Shown: piece by piece, positions 1 through 5,054 of the stretch
Position numbering within the stretch: position 1 is the stretch's first letter
Layout of the letters: each line of letters begins with the position of its first letter
Origin: Alphaproteobacteria bacterium
GTDB taxonomy: Bacteria > Pseudomonadota > Alphaproteobacteria > Sphingomonadales > Sphingomonadaceae
NCBI GenBank assembly: GCA_020249025.1
Contig: JADCGM010000081.1
Location: 1 to 5,054 of the forward strand
Length of the DNA: 5,054 bases
Direction of reading: 5' to 3'
Position numbers and translations under genes: made by a program
Notes under the pieces: generated by a model
Databases searched by the model: none
What the model saw: the letters and a program-made list of their open reading frames with translations, nothing else
What the model was told of the DNA's origin: nothing

Positions 1-160
1 AGCACTCGCCGATGTTCGGGCAGGCCGCTTCCTCGCAGACGGTGTTGAGATTGAGCTGCCGCATCAGCTTGCGCGTCTCGGCGAAGCCGACCGAGGTGGG
101 CGCGCGAACGCGCAGCCAGTCGGGCTTGCGGACGCGGATGGCGGGAGCGGTCTCGGACAT
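1..160 (-). CDS. lipA: Lipoyl synthase, N-terminal part (cut by window edge)
   Basis: The visible 53 codons encode the N-terminus of lipoyl synthase, the radical-SAM enzyme that inserts two sulfurs into protein-bound octanoyl groups to make lipoyl cofactors for 2-oxoacid dehydrogenases and the glycine cleavage system. The diagnostic stretch is RKPDWLRVRAPTS (residues 11-23), followed by the three cysteines of the CX4CX5C motif at Cys42, Cys47 and Cys53. These bind the auxiliary 4Fe-4S cluster that is consumed as sulfur donor. The radical-SAM CX3CX2C motif lies beyond the window. ATG at 158-160 fits the usual length ahead of RKPDW. Two further in-frame ATGs (at 202 and 208) would add an Arg-rich extension that does not resemble family members, so I reject them. 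No Shine-Dalgarno sequence precedes the start, and a promoter-like element sits 7 nt upstream, so the mRNA may be leaderless. Family assignment is secure. Confidence 0.95.
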   Translation of the reverse strand, partial: MSETAPAIRVRKPDWLRVRAPTSVGFAETRKLMRQLNLNTVCEEAACPNIGEC

Positions 161-167
161 GCGCGCT

Positions 168-195
168 AGATAGCGACGCAGCCGCCGCGCGCCAA
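168..195 (-). promoter_or_regulatory. Candidate lipA promoter
   Basis: Read on the minus strand, TTGGCG (195 to 190) and CTATCT (173 to 168) are separated by 16 nt. The longer reading TTGGCGC-N14-GCTATCTA resembles the alphaproteobacterial housekeeping promoter described for Caulobacter (TTGaCgS, 10-14 nt, GCTANAWC). Transcription would begin about 6-8 nt after the -10 element, essentially at the lipA ATG, which agrees with the missing Shine-Dalgarno. This is pattern matching only. Confidence 0.38.
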
Positions 196-216
196 CCGGC
201 ATCGGCATGCCGCGTG

Positions 217-230
217 GCGCCGGCCGGCGC
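217..230. repeat. 14-bp perfect palindrome, possible operator
   Basis: Bases 217-230 (GCGCCGGCCGGCGC) are a perfect inverted repeat with no spacer. A second perfect palindrome, CGGCATGCCG, lies at 203-212, only 4 nt away. Two adjacent dyads between divergent genes could be binding sites for a dimeric regulator. In GC-rich DNA such short dyads also arise by chance, so function is inference. Confidence 0.3.
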
Positions 231-271
231 GTCAACTGGACAGGTCCGGGGGTGCGGGTTACGGACCCGGC

Positions 272-1234
272 ATGAGCGCGCTCGACACCCTTCTGTCCCC
301 GGCGATCCTGTTCTTCGTGCTGGGAGCGCTGGCGGCCTTCGCCAGGTCCGACCTCTCCATTCCGGAATCGGTCGCCAAGGGGCTGTCGCTCTACCTCATG
401 GCGGCGATTGGTCTGAAGGGCGGCGTCAACGTCGCCTCGGCCGGATTCGATCCGACGATGCTGGCGGCGATCGGCGTCGGCGTGGGGCTCAGCTTCTCGA
501 TCCCCTTCATCGCCGCCTTCCTGCTGCGGCGGGTCGGCGGGCTCGATCCGCTTAATGCGGCGGCGGTCGCCGCGCATTACGGCTCGGTGAGCGTTGTCAC
601 CTTCGCCGCCGCGGTCGACATCCTTACCGGATCGGGGATCGCGCCGGCTGGCTACATGGTCGCGGTGCTGGCGCTGATGGAGACGCCGGCGATCCTGTCC
701 GGGCTCGTGCTCGCCCGGCGCGGCGGCGCGCAGCGGGCCAGCGAGCATCGCGGCGAGTTGCTGCGCGAGGTTCTGCTCAACGGATCGGTGGTGCTGCTGC
801 TCGGCAGCTTCGTCATCGGGCTGATCGCCGGCAAGGACGGCGTCGAGCCGATCAAGCCGGTGTTCGACACCGCCTTTCGCGGTGCGCTCTGCCTGTTCCT
901 GCTCGACATGGGCCTGATCGCCGCACGCCGGCTGTTGGGCTCGAAGCTGCTGAACGTCCGCCTCGTGATGCTGGCGATCCTCATGCCGGTGTTCAACGGC
1001 GCGCTGGGCGTGGTGCTCGGAACGCTGATCGGCCTCGACGTCGGTTCGGCGGCGGGCCTCGGCGTGCTCGCTGCGAGCGCCAGTTACATCGCGGTCCCGG
1101 CCGCGATGCGTCTCGCGCTGCCGCAAGCGGACCCCGGGCTCTATCTATCCCTCTCTCTCGGCGTAACATTTCCGTTCAACGTCACCTTCGGCATTGCGCT
1201 GATGGCGTGGCTGGCGCAGAGGCTGGCGGCATGA
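272..1234 (+). CDS. sbtA: SbtA-family sodium-dependent bicarbonate transporter
   Basis: A 320-residue, very hydrophobic inner-membrane protein of the SbtA (Sbt_1, DUF897) family, whose cyanobacterial members import HCO3- together with Na+. The family fold is two inverted halves of about five helices each. Both halves show their conserved substrate-site segments: AHYGSVSVVTF (residues 101-111) with LMETPAI (135-141) in the first, and ASASYIAVPAAMR (268-280) with VTFPFN (298-303) in the second. The cytoplasmic linker between halves (about 149-165) is short and charged, and the whole protein is shorter than cyanobacterial SbtA (roughly 370 residues). The start at 272 gives a family-like N-terminus (DTLLSPAILFF). 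No good Shine-Dalgarno precedes it. The stop overlaps the next start as ATGA, so translation is probably coupled to the PII-like partner. Transport of bicarbonate is inferred from the family; other anions cannot be excluded. Confidence 0.9.
   Translation: MSALDTLLSPAILFFVLGALAAFARSDLSIPESVAKGLSLYLMAAIGLKGGVNVASAGFDPTMLAAIGVGVGLSFSIPFIAAFLLRRVGGLDPLNAAAVAAHYGSVSVVTFAAAVDILTGSGIAPAGYMVAVLALMETPAILSGLVLARRGGAQRASEHRGELLREVLLNGSVVLLLGSFVIGLIAGKDGVEPIKPVFDTAFRGALCLFLLDMGLIAARRLLGSKLLNVRLVMLAILMPVFNGALGVVLGTLIGLDVGSAAGLGVLAASASYIAVPAAMRLALPQADPGLYLSLSLGVTFPFNVTFGIALMAWLAQRLAA
1218..1222 (+). promoter_or_regulatory. Ribosome binding site of the PII-like gene
   Basis: AGAGG lies 8 nt before the ATG at 1231, inside the last codons of sbtA. 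It supports ATG 1231 over the upstream in-frame ATG at 1207, which would add eight residues overlapping the sbtA 3' end. Confidence 0.6.
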
Positions 1235-1536
1235 GCGGCACCCGCGACAAGATCGAGATCCTCGTCGACCAGCCCCTCGTCCGCCGGGTCACCGAGGCCG
1301 CGGACAAGGCGGGCGTGAGCGGCTACACGCTGCTGCCGACGCTGGGCGGCAAAGGGCACGGCGGGCGCTGGTCGGACGACCAGCTGACGGGCGCGGCGTC
1401 CAAGGTGATGTTCTGGACCGTCACCAGCCGCGACAAGGCCGATGCGCTGATCGCGGCCCTGTCGCCGCTTCTCGACAGTTACAGCCTGTTGCTGACCCGA
1501 TCCCAGGTCGATGTCGTCCGCGAGGCCCGCTTCTAG
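1231..1536 (+). CDS. sbtB: PII-like regulator of the bicarbonate transporter (SbtB-like)
   Basis: A 101-residue small cytoplasmic protein with the PII ferredoxin-like pattern: strand DKIEILVDQ (residues 6-14), helix PLVRRVTEAADKAGV (15-29), strand SGYTLLPTLGG (30-40), a Gly-rich T-loop KGHGGRWSDDQ (41-51), then a second strand, helix and strand. Its position directly after sbtA with a 4-nt ATGA overlap is the classical sbtA-sbtB arrangement. In cyanobacteria trimeric SbtB binds adenine nucleotides, including cAMP, and blocks SbtA through the T-loop. The T-loop here has no tyrosine, so control by uridylylation as in GlnB/GlnK is not expected. The C-terminus (VVREARF) also lacks the cysteine-containing C-terminal loop found in many cyanobacterial SbtB proteins. 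Regulation of the neighbouring transporter is inferred from context and fold. The nucleotide specificity cannot be read from the sequence. Confidence 0.85.
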   Translation: MSGTRDKIEILVDQPLVRRVTEAADKAGVSGYTLLPTLGGKGHGGRWSDDQLTGAASKVMFWTVTSRDKADALIAALSPLLDSYSLLLTRSQVDVVREARF

Positions 1537-1538
1537 AG

Positions 1539-2201
1539 ATGCCCGAGTTCCGCGCGCTGCTCGACGGCTACCGCCGTTTCCGTTCCGGTCCCTATTCCGA
1601 TCAGCGCGCCCGCTACGACGCGCTGGCCAATCAGGGCCAGTCGCCGAAGGTGATGGTCATCGCCTGTTCGGACAGCCGCGTCGATCCGACCATCGTGTTC
1701 GACGCCGAGCCCGGGCAGATGTTCGTCGTCCGCAACGTCGCCAATCTCGTGCCGCCCTATGAACCGGCGGGCGGGCAGCATGGCGCATCGGCGGCGATCG
1801 AATATGCGGTGACGCAGCTCGAGGTGCACCACATCGTCGTCTTCGGCCATGGCATGTGCGGCGGCATCCAGGCGTCGCTGTCGGGCGCGTTCGACGAAGC
1901 GGCCATCGGCGAGGGCAAGTTCATCGGGCGCTGGATGTCGATGATCCGCCCGGCGCGCGATCAGGTGCGCGCAGCGGCCGCGCTCAGCCCCGACATCGAT
2001 GCGCAGCGCGCGCTCGAACAGGCCGCGATCCGCCTGAGCCTCGCCAATCTGATGAGCTTCCCCTTCGTCGCCGAGCGCGTCGAGGACGGCCGCCTGAAGC
2101 TCCAGGGCGCGCACTTTGCGATCACCGAGGGGCTGCTGCGCGTTCTCGACCCCGTCACCGACCGCTTCGAGGCGGTCGAGCTGGACTGGCGCGCGAGCTA
2201 G
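1539..2201 (+). CDS. Beta-class carbonic anhydrase
   Basis: A 220-residue zinc enzyme that interconverts CO2 and HCO3-. The beta-class signatures are complete: CSDSR (residues 43-47) supplies zinc ligand Cys43 and the Asp45-Arg47 dyad, and GHGMCGG (103-109) supplies ligands His104 and Cys107. The segments VVRNVANLVPPYEP (63-76) and GASAAIEYAV (82-91) are also typical. There is no signal peptide, so it acts in the cytoplasm. Its start lies 2 nt after the sbtB stop, with only a weak ribosome site (GAGG at 1522-1525, 13 nt away), so it probably depends on translation of sbtB. The operon therefore couples bicarbonate uptake, its control and CO2/HCO3- conversion. Length is normal for the bacterial family. 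Which beta-CA subgroup it belongs to was not determined, so no gene symbol is given. Confidence 0.95.
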   Translation: MPEFRALLDGYRRFRSGPYSDQRARYDALANQGQSPKVMVIACSDSRVDPTIVFDAEPGQMFVVRNVANLVPPYEPAGGQHGASAAIEYAVTQLEVHHIVVFGHGMCGGIQASLSGAFDEAAIGEGKFIGRWMSMIRPARDQVRAAAALSPDIDAQRALEQAAIRLSLANLMSFPFVAERVEDGRLKLQGAHFAITEGLLRVLDPVTDRFEAVELDWRAS

Positions 2202-2212
2202 GCTCGCGCGCC
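2188..2212. terminator. Perfect 11-bp hairpin at the convergent gene ends
   Basis: GGCGCGCGAGC (2188-2198) is the exact reverse complement of GCTCGCGCGCC (2202-2212). The 3-nt loop is TAG, the carbonic anhydrase stop codon. The fold is strong and lies between two convergent genes, as expected of a bidirectional transcription end or 3' mRNA stabiliser. No T-tract follows on either strand, so it is not a textbook intrinsic terminator. Confidence 0.5.
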
Positions 2213-2221
2213 GTCCGTTCG

Positions 2222-2677
2222 TCAGGCGGCGCGCGCCTTGACGATCTTGCCCGGGCTGCGCGGCGGCTCACCCTTCGGCAGCGCGTCGATATGCTCCATG
2301 CCCGACGTCACCTCGCCCCACACGGTGTACTGGCGGTCGAGGAAGGTCGCGTCGTCGAAGCAGATGAAGAACTGGCTGTTCGCCGAGTGCGGGTAGCTGG
2401 TGCGCGCCATCGAGCAGACGCCGCGGACGTGCGGCGCGTCGGAGAATTCGGCCTTCAGGTCGGGCAGCTTCGAGCCGCCGGTGCCGGTGCCGGTCGGATC
2501 GCCGCCCTGCGCCATGAAGCCCGGGATGACGCGGTGGAAGACGACGCCGTCGTAGAAGCCCTCGTTGGCGAGCGACGAGATGCGCTCGACATGGCCCGGC
2601 GCGAGATCGGGGCGCAGCTTGATGACCACGTCGCCGGTCTCGAGCGTCAGGGTGAGAGTCTGCGGAAGGTCGGTCAT
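2222..2677 (-). CDS. ppiB: Cyclophilin-type peptidyl-prolyl cis-trans isomerase
   Basis: A 151-residue single-domain cyclophilin that catalyses cis-trans isomerisation of Xaa-Pro bonds during protein folding. The core FHRVIPGFMAQGGDP (residues 47-61) contains the catalytic Arg49 and the pocket residues Phe54 and Gln57, matching Arg55, Phe60 and Gln63 of human cyclophilin A. GTGTGG (63-68) and NSQFFI (100-105) are also conserved. The position of human Trp121 is Phe112, as in many bacterial cyclophilins, which usually goes with weak cyclosporin binding. There is no signal peptide, so it is cytoplasmic (PpiB rather than PpiA type). ATG at 2675-2677 is supported by AGGAG 7 nt upstream. The gene starts 25 nt after the tRNA 3' end and may share its transcript. 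It converges on the carbonic anhydrase gene with 20 nt between stops. Confidence 0.95.
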   Translation of the reverse strand: MTDLPQTLTLTLETGDVVIKLRPDLAPGHVERISSLANEGFYDGVVFHRVIPGFMAQGGDPTGTGTGGSKLPDLKAEFSDAPHVRGVCSMARTSYPHSANSQFFICFDDATFLDRQYTVWGEVTSGMEHIDALPKGEPPRSPGKIVKARAA

Positions 2678-2684
2678 CGAAAGG

Positions 2685-2689
2685 CTCCT
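2685..2689 (-). promoter_or_regulatory. Ribosome binding site of ppiB
   Basis: On the minus strand AGGAG is followed by 7 nt and then the ATG at 2677. It lies in the 25-nt spacer after the tRNA, so ppiB can be translated independently of any upstream reading frame. Confidence 0.7.
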
Positions 2690-2702
2690 GCGAAACGGAA
2701 AA

Positions 2703-2779
2703 TGGCGCGCCCGGCAGGACTCGAACCTGCGACCCCGAGCTTAGAAGGCACGTGCTCTATCCAGCTGAGCTACGGGCGC
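2703..2779 (-). tRNA. tRNA-Arg (anticodon TCT), CCA encoded
   Basis: A complete 77-nt cloverleaf on the minus strand. The 7-bp acceptor stem is GCGCCCG (2779-2773) with CGGGCGC (2713-2707), followed by discriminator G and encoded CCA (2705-2703). The D-arm is GCTC/GAGC with an AGCTGGATA loop. The anticodon loop is CTTCTAA with TCT at 2745-2743, which reads AGA (and possibly AGG). The T-arm is GCAGG-TTCGAGT-CCTGC. The anticodon stem CGTGC/GCTCG has one non-canonical pair, U·U at conventional positions 29-41; all other stem pairs are Watson-Crick. The tRNA lies 12 nt after the NDUFS4-family stop codon and 25 nt before ppiB, all on one strand. Cotranscription followed by RNase P and 3' processing is therefore plausible. 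Confidence 0.97.
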
Positions 2780-2791
2780 GTGGGCGAAAGC

Positions 2792-3070
2792 CTAGCGGAA
2801 ATTGTCCGCGTAGGCCTGGATTCTGAGCGGCCGCTGCGGCGCGGGGCGGATATCGACCTCAAGCCCCTTGCGGCGCGCATAATCCTGCGCCGCCTCGAGC
2901 GTCGGAAACGTCAGCCGGATCTGCGCCTGGGTCTCGCCCGAACCGAGCCAGCCGGTCAGCGGATCGTGGCGTACGCCGCTCGGCGCGTCGAACTCCAGCC
3001 GCCATTGCCCGGCATGGGCCTTGCCCGACTGGGTGGTGCTGCGGTCTTCCTGGATGATGCGCGCGCGCAT
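2792..3070 (-). CDS. NDUFS4-family complex I accessory subunit
   Basis: A 92-residue protein of the ETC complex I subunit family (Pfam ETC_C1_NDUFS4), the bacterial counterpart of the 18-kDa accessory subunit of mitochondrial NADH:ubiquinone oxidoreductase. Family hallmarks are the N-terminal ARIIQ (residues 3-7), QSGKAHAGQWRLEF (14-27), DPLTGWLGSGETQAQ (36-50), a Phe-Pro-Thr segment before a helix ending in YARRKGL (64-70), and the C-terminal IQAYADNF (84-91). It is expected on the cytoplasmic peripheral arm of complex I. I chose ATG 3068-3070 because GGAG lies 6 nt upstream and the family begins here. The reading frame stays open to about 3181, but the upstream residues are Arg/Pro-rich and would overlap hrpB. 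It follows hrpB by 58 nt and precedes the tRNA by 12 nt. Confidence 0.92.
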   Translation of the reverse strand: MRARIIQEDRSTTQSGKAHAGQWRLEFDAPSGVRHDPLTGWLGSGETQAQIRLTFPTLEAAQDYARRKGLEVDIRPAPQRPLRIQAYADNFR

Positions 3071-3128
3071 CGGCGGCTCCGGTCTGGTGAAACGTCGGCG
3101 GAGGGAATGGGCGTCCGGGCGCGCGCCG

Positions 3129-5054
3129 TCAAGACTGGCGGCGCGCATCGGCGGCCTTGGTGCGCGTCGTCGGGCGCGCATTGGCCGGATCGTCGGGCCA
3201 GGGGTGCTTCGGGTAGCGGCCCTTCATCTCGGCCTTCACCGCGCCCCACGAGCCGCGCCAGAAGCCGGGGAGGTCCTTCGTCACCTGAATGGGCCGGTGC
3301 GCGGGCGAGAGCAGGACGAGCGTCAGCGGCAGCTTGCCACTGGCGACCGAAGGATGCGCGGCGAGCCCGAACAGCTCCTGCACGCGGACCTCGACGGCTG
3401 GCCCGCCCTCGGCGTCATAGTCGATGGCATGGCTGGCCCCGACAGGGGTTTCGAAGCGCGCGGGCAGCAGCGCATCGATGCGGCGGCGCGTCGGCCAGTC
3501 GATCAACGATTCGAGGGCGGTGTGGAGCGCGTCCGGATCGATCGCGGAGAGCTTGCGCACGCCATCCAGCGCCGGCTCGATCCAGCCGGTATCGGCGGCC
3601 AGGGCATCATCGGACAGATCGGGGAGATCCTCGCCGAGCGACCGCAGCAGCGCGACCCGGCTTCGCAACGAGCGGGAGGCCGCGCTCCAGGCAAGCCGGT
3701 CGAGCCCGATGCCGCGCAAACCCTCGAGAAGCGCGGTGCGGACGGCGTCAGGGTCGGCGGATGTCGCGGGGCGTCGCGCCAGCGTGATCGCACCGAGCGT
3801 GCGCCGCTCCTCGGCGACCACGGCCTCGGTTGCCTTGTCGAAGCGGACGCTGGCCTGCCGTTCGATGGCGTCCGCAAACATCGCCTCGACCGAAGCGGCC
3901 TCCAGCGGCGCGGCGAGCAGCACGCGCGCGCCCTGCGCTGCGCCCGAAGCTTCGGCGACCGCCAGCCACTCACTGCGCGCCAGCGACGACGCCGGATCGA
4001 GCGTGACCGCACGGCCGTTGCGCATCAGCCACGTCCCCTCCCCGCCCGGCCGCCGCCGCGCGACGCGATCGGGCCAGGCGAGCGCAAGAACGCGGCCGAG
4101 CGCATCGGCGGGAATGTCGCCGTCGACGCCGCCGGCCAGACGCGCCCAGCGCTGGGCAAGCCCGCGGGCCGCCTCGGCGCGGCGGTCGCGGCTGCGTCGC
4201 CACCCGGCGAGGCGCTGCTCGGCGTCGGGATCGTTGCCGCCGAGACCGCGCTCGCTGACGAGCACGGCGGCGTCGGCTGCCATCCTGCCCAGTCCCAACT
4301 CACCGGCGCGCACCAGCATGTGCGCCAGCCGCGGCGGCAGCGGCAGCTTGGCCAGCGCCTTGCCGTGCGCGGTGACGCGCCCATCGGCGTCGATGGCGCC
4401 AAGCAGCGTCAGCCGCTCGCGAGCCTCGGAGATAGCTGGTGCAGGCGGCGGATCGAGCCAGCGCAAGCTGGCCGGATCGGCGACGCCCCAGATGGCGAGG
4501 TCGAGCAGCAGGCCAGCGAGATCGCTTTCGAGAATCTCGGGCGGATCGAAGCGCGGCAGGCCGCCGGTCTGCGCCTCCTCCCACAGCCGCCACGCGGTGC
4601 CCGGCGCGGTGCGGCCCGCACGTCCCGCGCGCTGGGTGACCGCAGCCTGGCTGGCGCGCTCGGTGACAAGCCGGGTGAGCCCCGTCCCGCGCTCGTAGCG
4701 CGGGCGGCGGGCGAGACCGGAATCGATGACGACGCGGACTCCGTCGATGGTGAGGCTGGTCTCCGCAATGCTGGTGGCGAGCACGACCTTGCGGCGACCG
4801 GCAGGCGCCGGGGCGATGGCGGCGCGCTGGACCGATCCGTCGAGCGCACCGTAGAGGCGGTGGACATCGACATCGGCGGGAACCGACAGGCGCTCGGCGG
4901 TGCGCTCGATCTCCGCCGCCCCCGGCAGGAAGACGAGCAGGCTGCCCTCTTCCTCGCGCAGCGCCGCATGGACGGCGCGGGCGACGGCGTCCTCGATGCG
5001 CTCGCGCGGATCGCGGCCGAGGTAGCGATGTCCGACCGGAAACATGCGCCCTTG
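3129..5054 (-). CDS. hrpB: ATP-dependent RNA helicase HrpB, C-terminal part (5' end outside window)
   Basis: The frame runs open to the window edge, giving 641 codons of a DEAH-family helicase. The ATG at 5045 is internal: it is preceded in frame by Gln-Gly-Arg, and the protein still lacks its Walker A and DEAH motifs, which must lie beyond the edge. Counting from Met 5045, the second RecA domain shows LLVFLPGAAEIE (36-47, motif IV region), VVLATSIAETSLTI (87-100, motif V) and QRAGRAGR (138-145, motif VI). A helicase-associated region then follows, from about residue 160 onward. The HrpB-specific C-terminus starts near PARFETPVG (about 528) and includes LPGFWRGSWGAVKAEMKGRY and PKHPWPDDP. HrpB is a bacterial relative of HrpA, and its substrate is poorly defined. 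It is probably first in a minus-strand series with the NDUFS4-family gene 58 nt downstream. No terminator is seen between them. Confidence 0.96.
   Translation of the reverse strand, partial: QGRMFPVGHRYLGRDPRERIEDAVARAVHAALREEEGSLLVFLPGAAEIERTAERLSVPADVDVHRLYGALDGSVQRAAIAPAPAGRRKVVLATSIAETSLTIDGVRVVIDSGLARRPRYERGTGLTRLVTERASQAAVTQRAGRAGRTAPGTAWRLWEEAQTGGLPRFDPPEILESDLAGLLLDLAIWGVADPASLRWLDPPPAPAISEARERLTLLGAIDADGRVTAHGKALAKLPLPPRLAHMLVRAGELGLGRMAADAAVLVSERGLGGNDPDAEQRLAGWRRSRDRRAEAARGLAQRWARLAGGVDGDIPADALGRVLALAWPDRVARRRPGGEGTWLMRNGRAVTLDPASSLARSEWLAVAEASGAAQGARVLLAAPLEAASVEAMFADAIERQASVRFDKATEAVVAEERRTLGAITLARRPATSADPDAVRTALLEGLRGIGLDRLAWSAASRSLRSRVALLRSLGEDLPDLSDDALAADTGWIEPALDGVRKLSAIDPDALHTALESLIDWPTRRRIDALLPARFETPVGASHAIDYDAEGGPAVEVRVQELFGLAAHPSVASGKLPLTLVLLSPAHRPIQVTKDLPGFWRGSWGAVKAEMKGRYPKHPWPDDPANARPTTRTKAADARRQS

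Larger units (their letters stand above)
161..271. promoter_or_regulatory. Divergent lipA / sbtA intergenic region
   Basis: This 111-nt gap separates the two divergent starts, so it must carry the promoters of both lipA and the bicarbonate operon unless one begins inside its neighbour. It contains a promoter-like element facing lipA, a 10-bp palindrome (203-212), a 14-bp palindrome (217-230) and, next to the sbtA start, an imperfect leader fold (243-270). Neither gene has a convincing Shine-Dalgarno sequence in this region. A weak plus-strand candidate pairs TGGACA (237-242) with TTACGG (259-264). That would place transcription start at or next to the sbtA ATG, but the match is too poor to call as a separate feature. 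Confidence 0.6.

Noticed and set aside
214..555. A 113-codon plus-strand frame overlapping the 5' part of sbtA.
   Set aside because: The product is Arg/Gly-rich without family features, and the overlapping sbtA frame carries clear conserved transmembrane motifs.
1533..2114. A 193-codon minus-strand frame opposite the carbonic anhydrase gene.
   Set aside because: It mirrors the carbonic anhydrase codons, with no ribosome site or family motif; the sense gene has complete catalytic signatures.
2703..2779. The tRNA as an integration (att) site for a mobile element.
   Set aside because: No integrase, no duplicated tRNA 3' end and no foreign-looking genes are present in the window, and housekeeping genes flank it tightly on both sides.
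3071..3128. A possible terminator between hrpB and the NDUFS4-family gene.
   Set aside because: Only a short GC-rich self-complementary stretch (GGCGCGCGCC) is present near 3119-3127, with no stable stem-loop plus T-tract, so readthrough is more likely.
3071..3181. A longer N-terminus for the NDUFS4-family protein starting at 3181.
   Set aside because: The extra 37 residues are Arg/Pro-rich and overlap the hrpB 3' end, while ATG 3070 has GGAG at 6 nt and matches the family N-terminus.
1856..3787. A 643-codon open frame on the plus strand spanning the carbonic anhydrase 3' end, ppiB, the tRNA, the NDUFS4-family gene and the end of hrpB.
   Set aside because: It runs antisense to four well-recognised genes and has an Arg/Ala-rich shadow composition. 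Its tRNA-crossing part contains ARPAGLEPATPSLEGTCS, the well-known spurious peptide from antisense translation of tRNA genes.
3424..4698. A 424-codon open frame on the plus strand opposite hrpB.
   Set aside because: It has Ser/Arg/Ala-rich low-complexity composition with no recognisable motif, lies fully antisense to conserved helicase domains, and is typical of GC-rich shadow frames.

Overview
The window is a GC-rich, densely packed bacterial chromosome segment, most likely from an alphaproteobacterium and plausibly a sphingomonad. The taxonomic hint comes from an NDUFS4-type complex I accessory protein, a family shared by alphaproteobacteria and mitochondria. The style of the lipoyl synthase, carbonic anhydrase and cyclophilin proteins agrees with this. 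Genus cannot be fixed from this sequence alone. No insertion sequence, phage gene or CRISPR array is visible.

Layout from left to right. Bases 1-160 hold the first 53 codons of lipA on the minus strand, cut by the window edge. Bases 161-271 are a divergent regulatory gap. From 272 to 2201 a tight plus-strand operon encodes an SbtA-type bicarbonate transporter, a small PII-like SbtB partner and a beta-class carbonic anhydrase. Its genes overlap by 4 nt or are 2 nt apart. The operon ends in a strong perfect hairpin whose loop is the carbonic anhydrase stop codon. Everything after that is on the minus strand. Reading along that strand from the right edge, these are hrpB (3' part of an RNA helicase gene), an NDUFS4-family gene, tRNA-Arg(UCU) and a cytoplasmic cyclophilin that converges on the carbonic anhydrase gene.

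The central theme is inorganic carbon. SbtA would import HCO3- with Na+, SbtB would gate it according to nucleotide state, and the carbonic anhydrase would interconvert HCO3- and CO2 in the cytoplasm. This arrangement is best known from cyanobacterial and chemoautotrophic carbon concentration. No carbon-fixation gene is visible here, so the likely role is supplying carboxylases or managing pH and CO2 limitation. The minus-strand genes are housekeeping functions (lipoate synthesis, RNA helicase, respiration, decoding of AGA codons, protein folding) with no obvious link to the carbon operon. I do not see a wholly undescribed system. The carbon operon, the tRNA anticodon-stem mismatch and the SD-less divergent promoter region are the points most worth checking.
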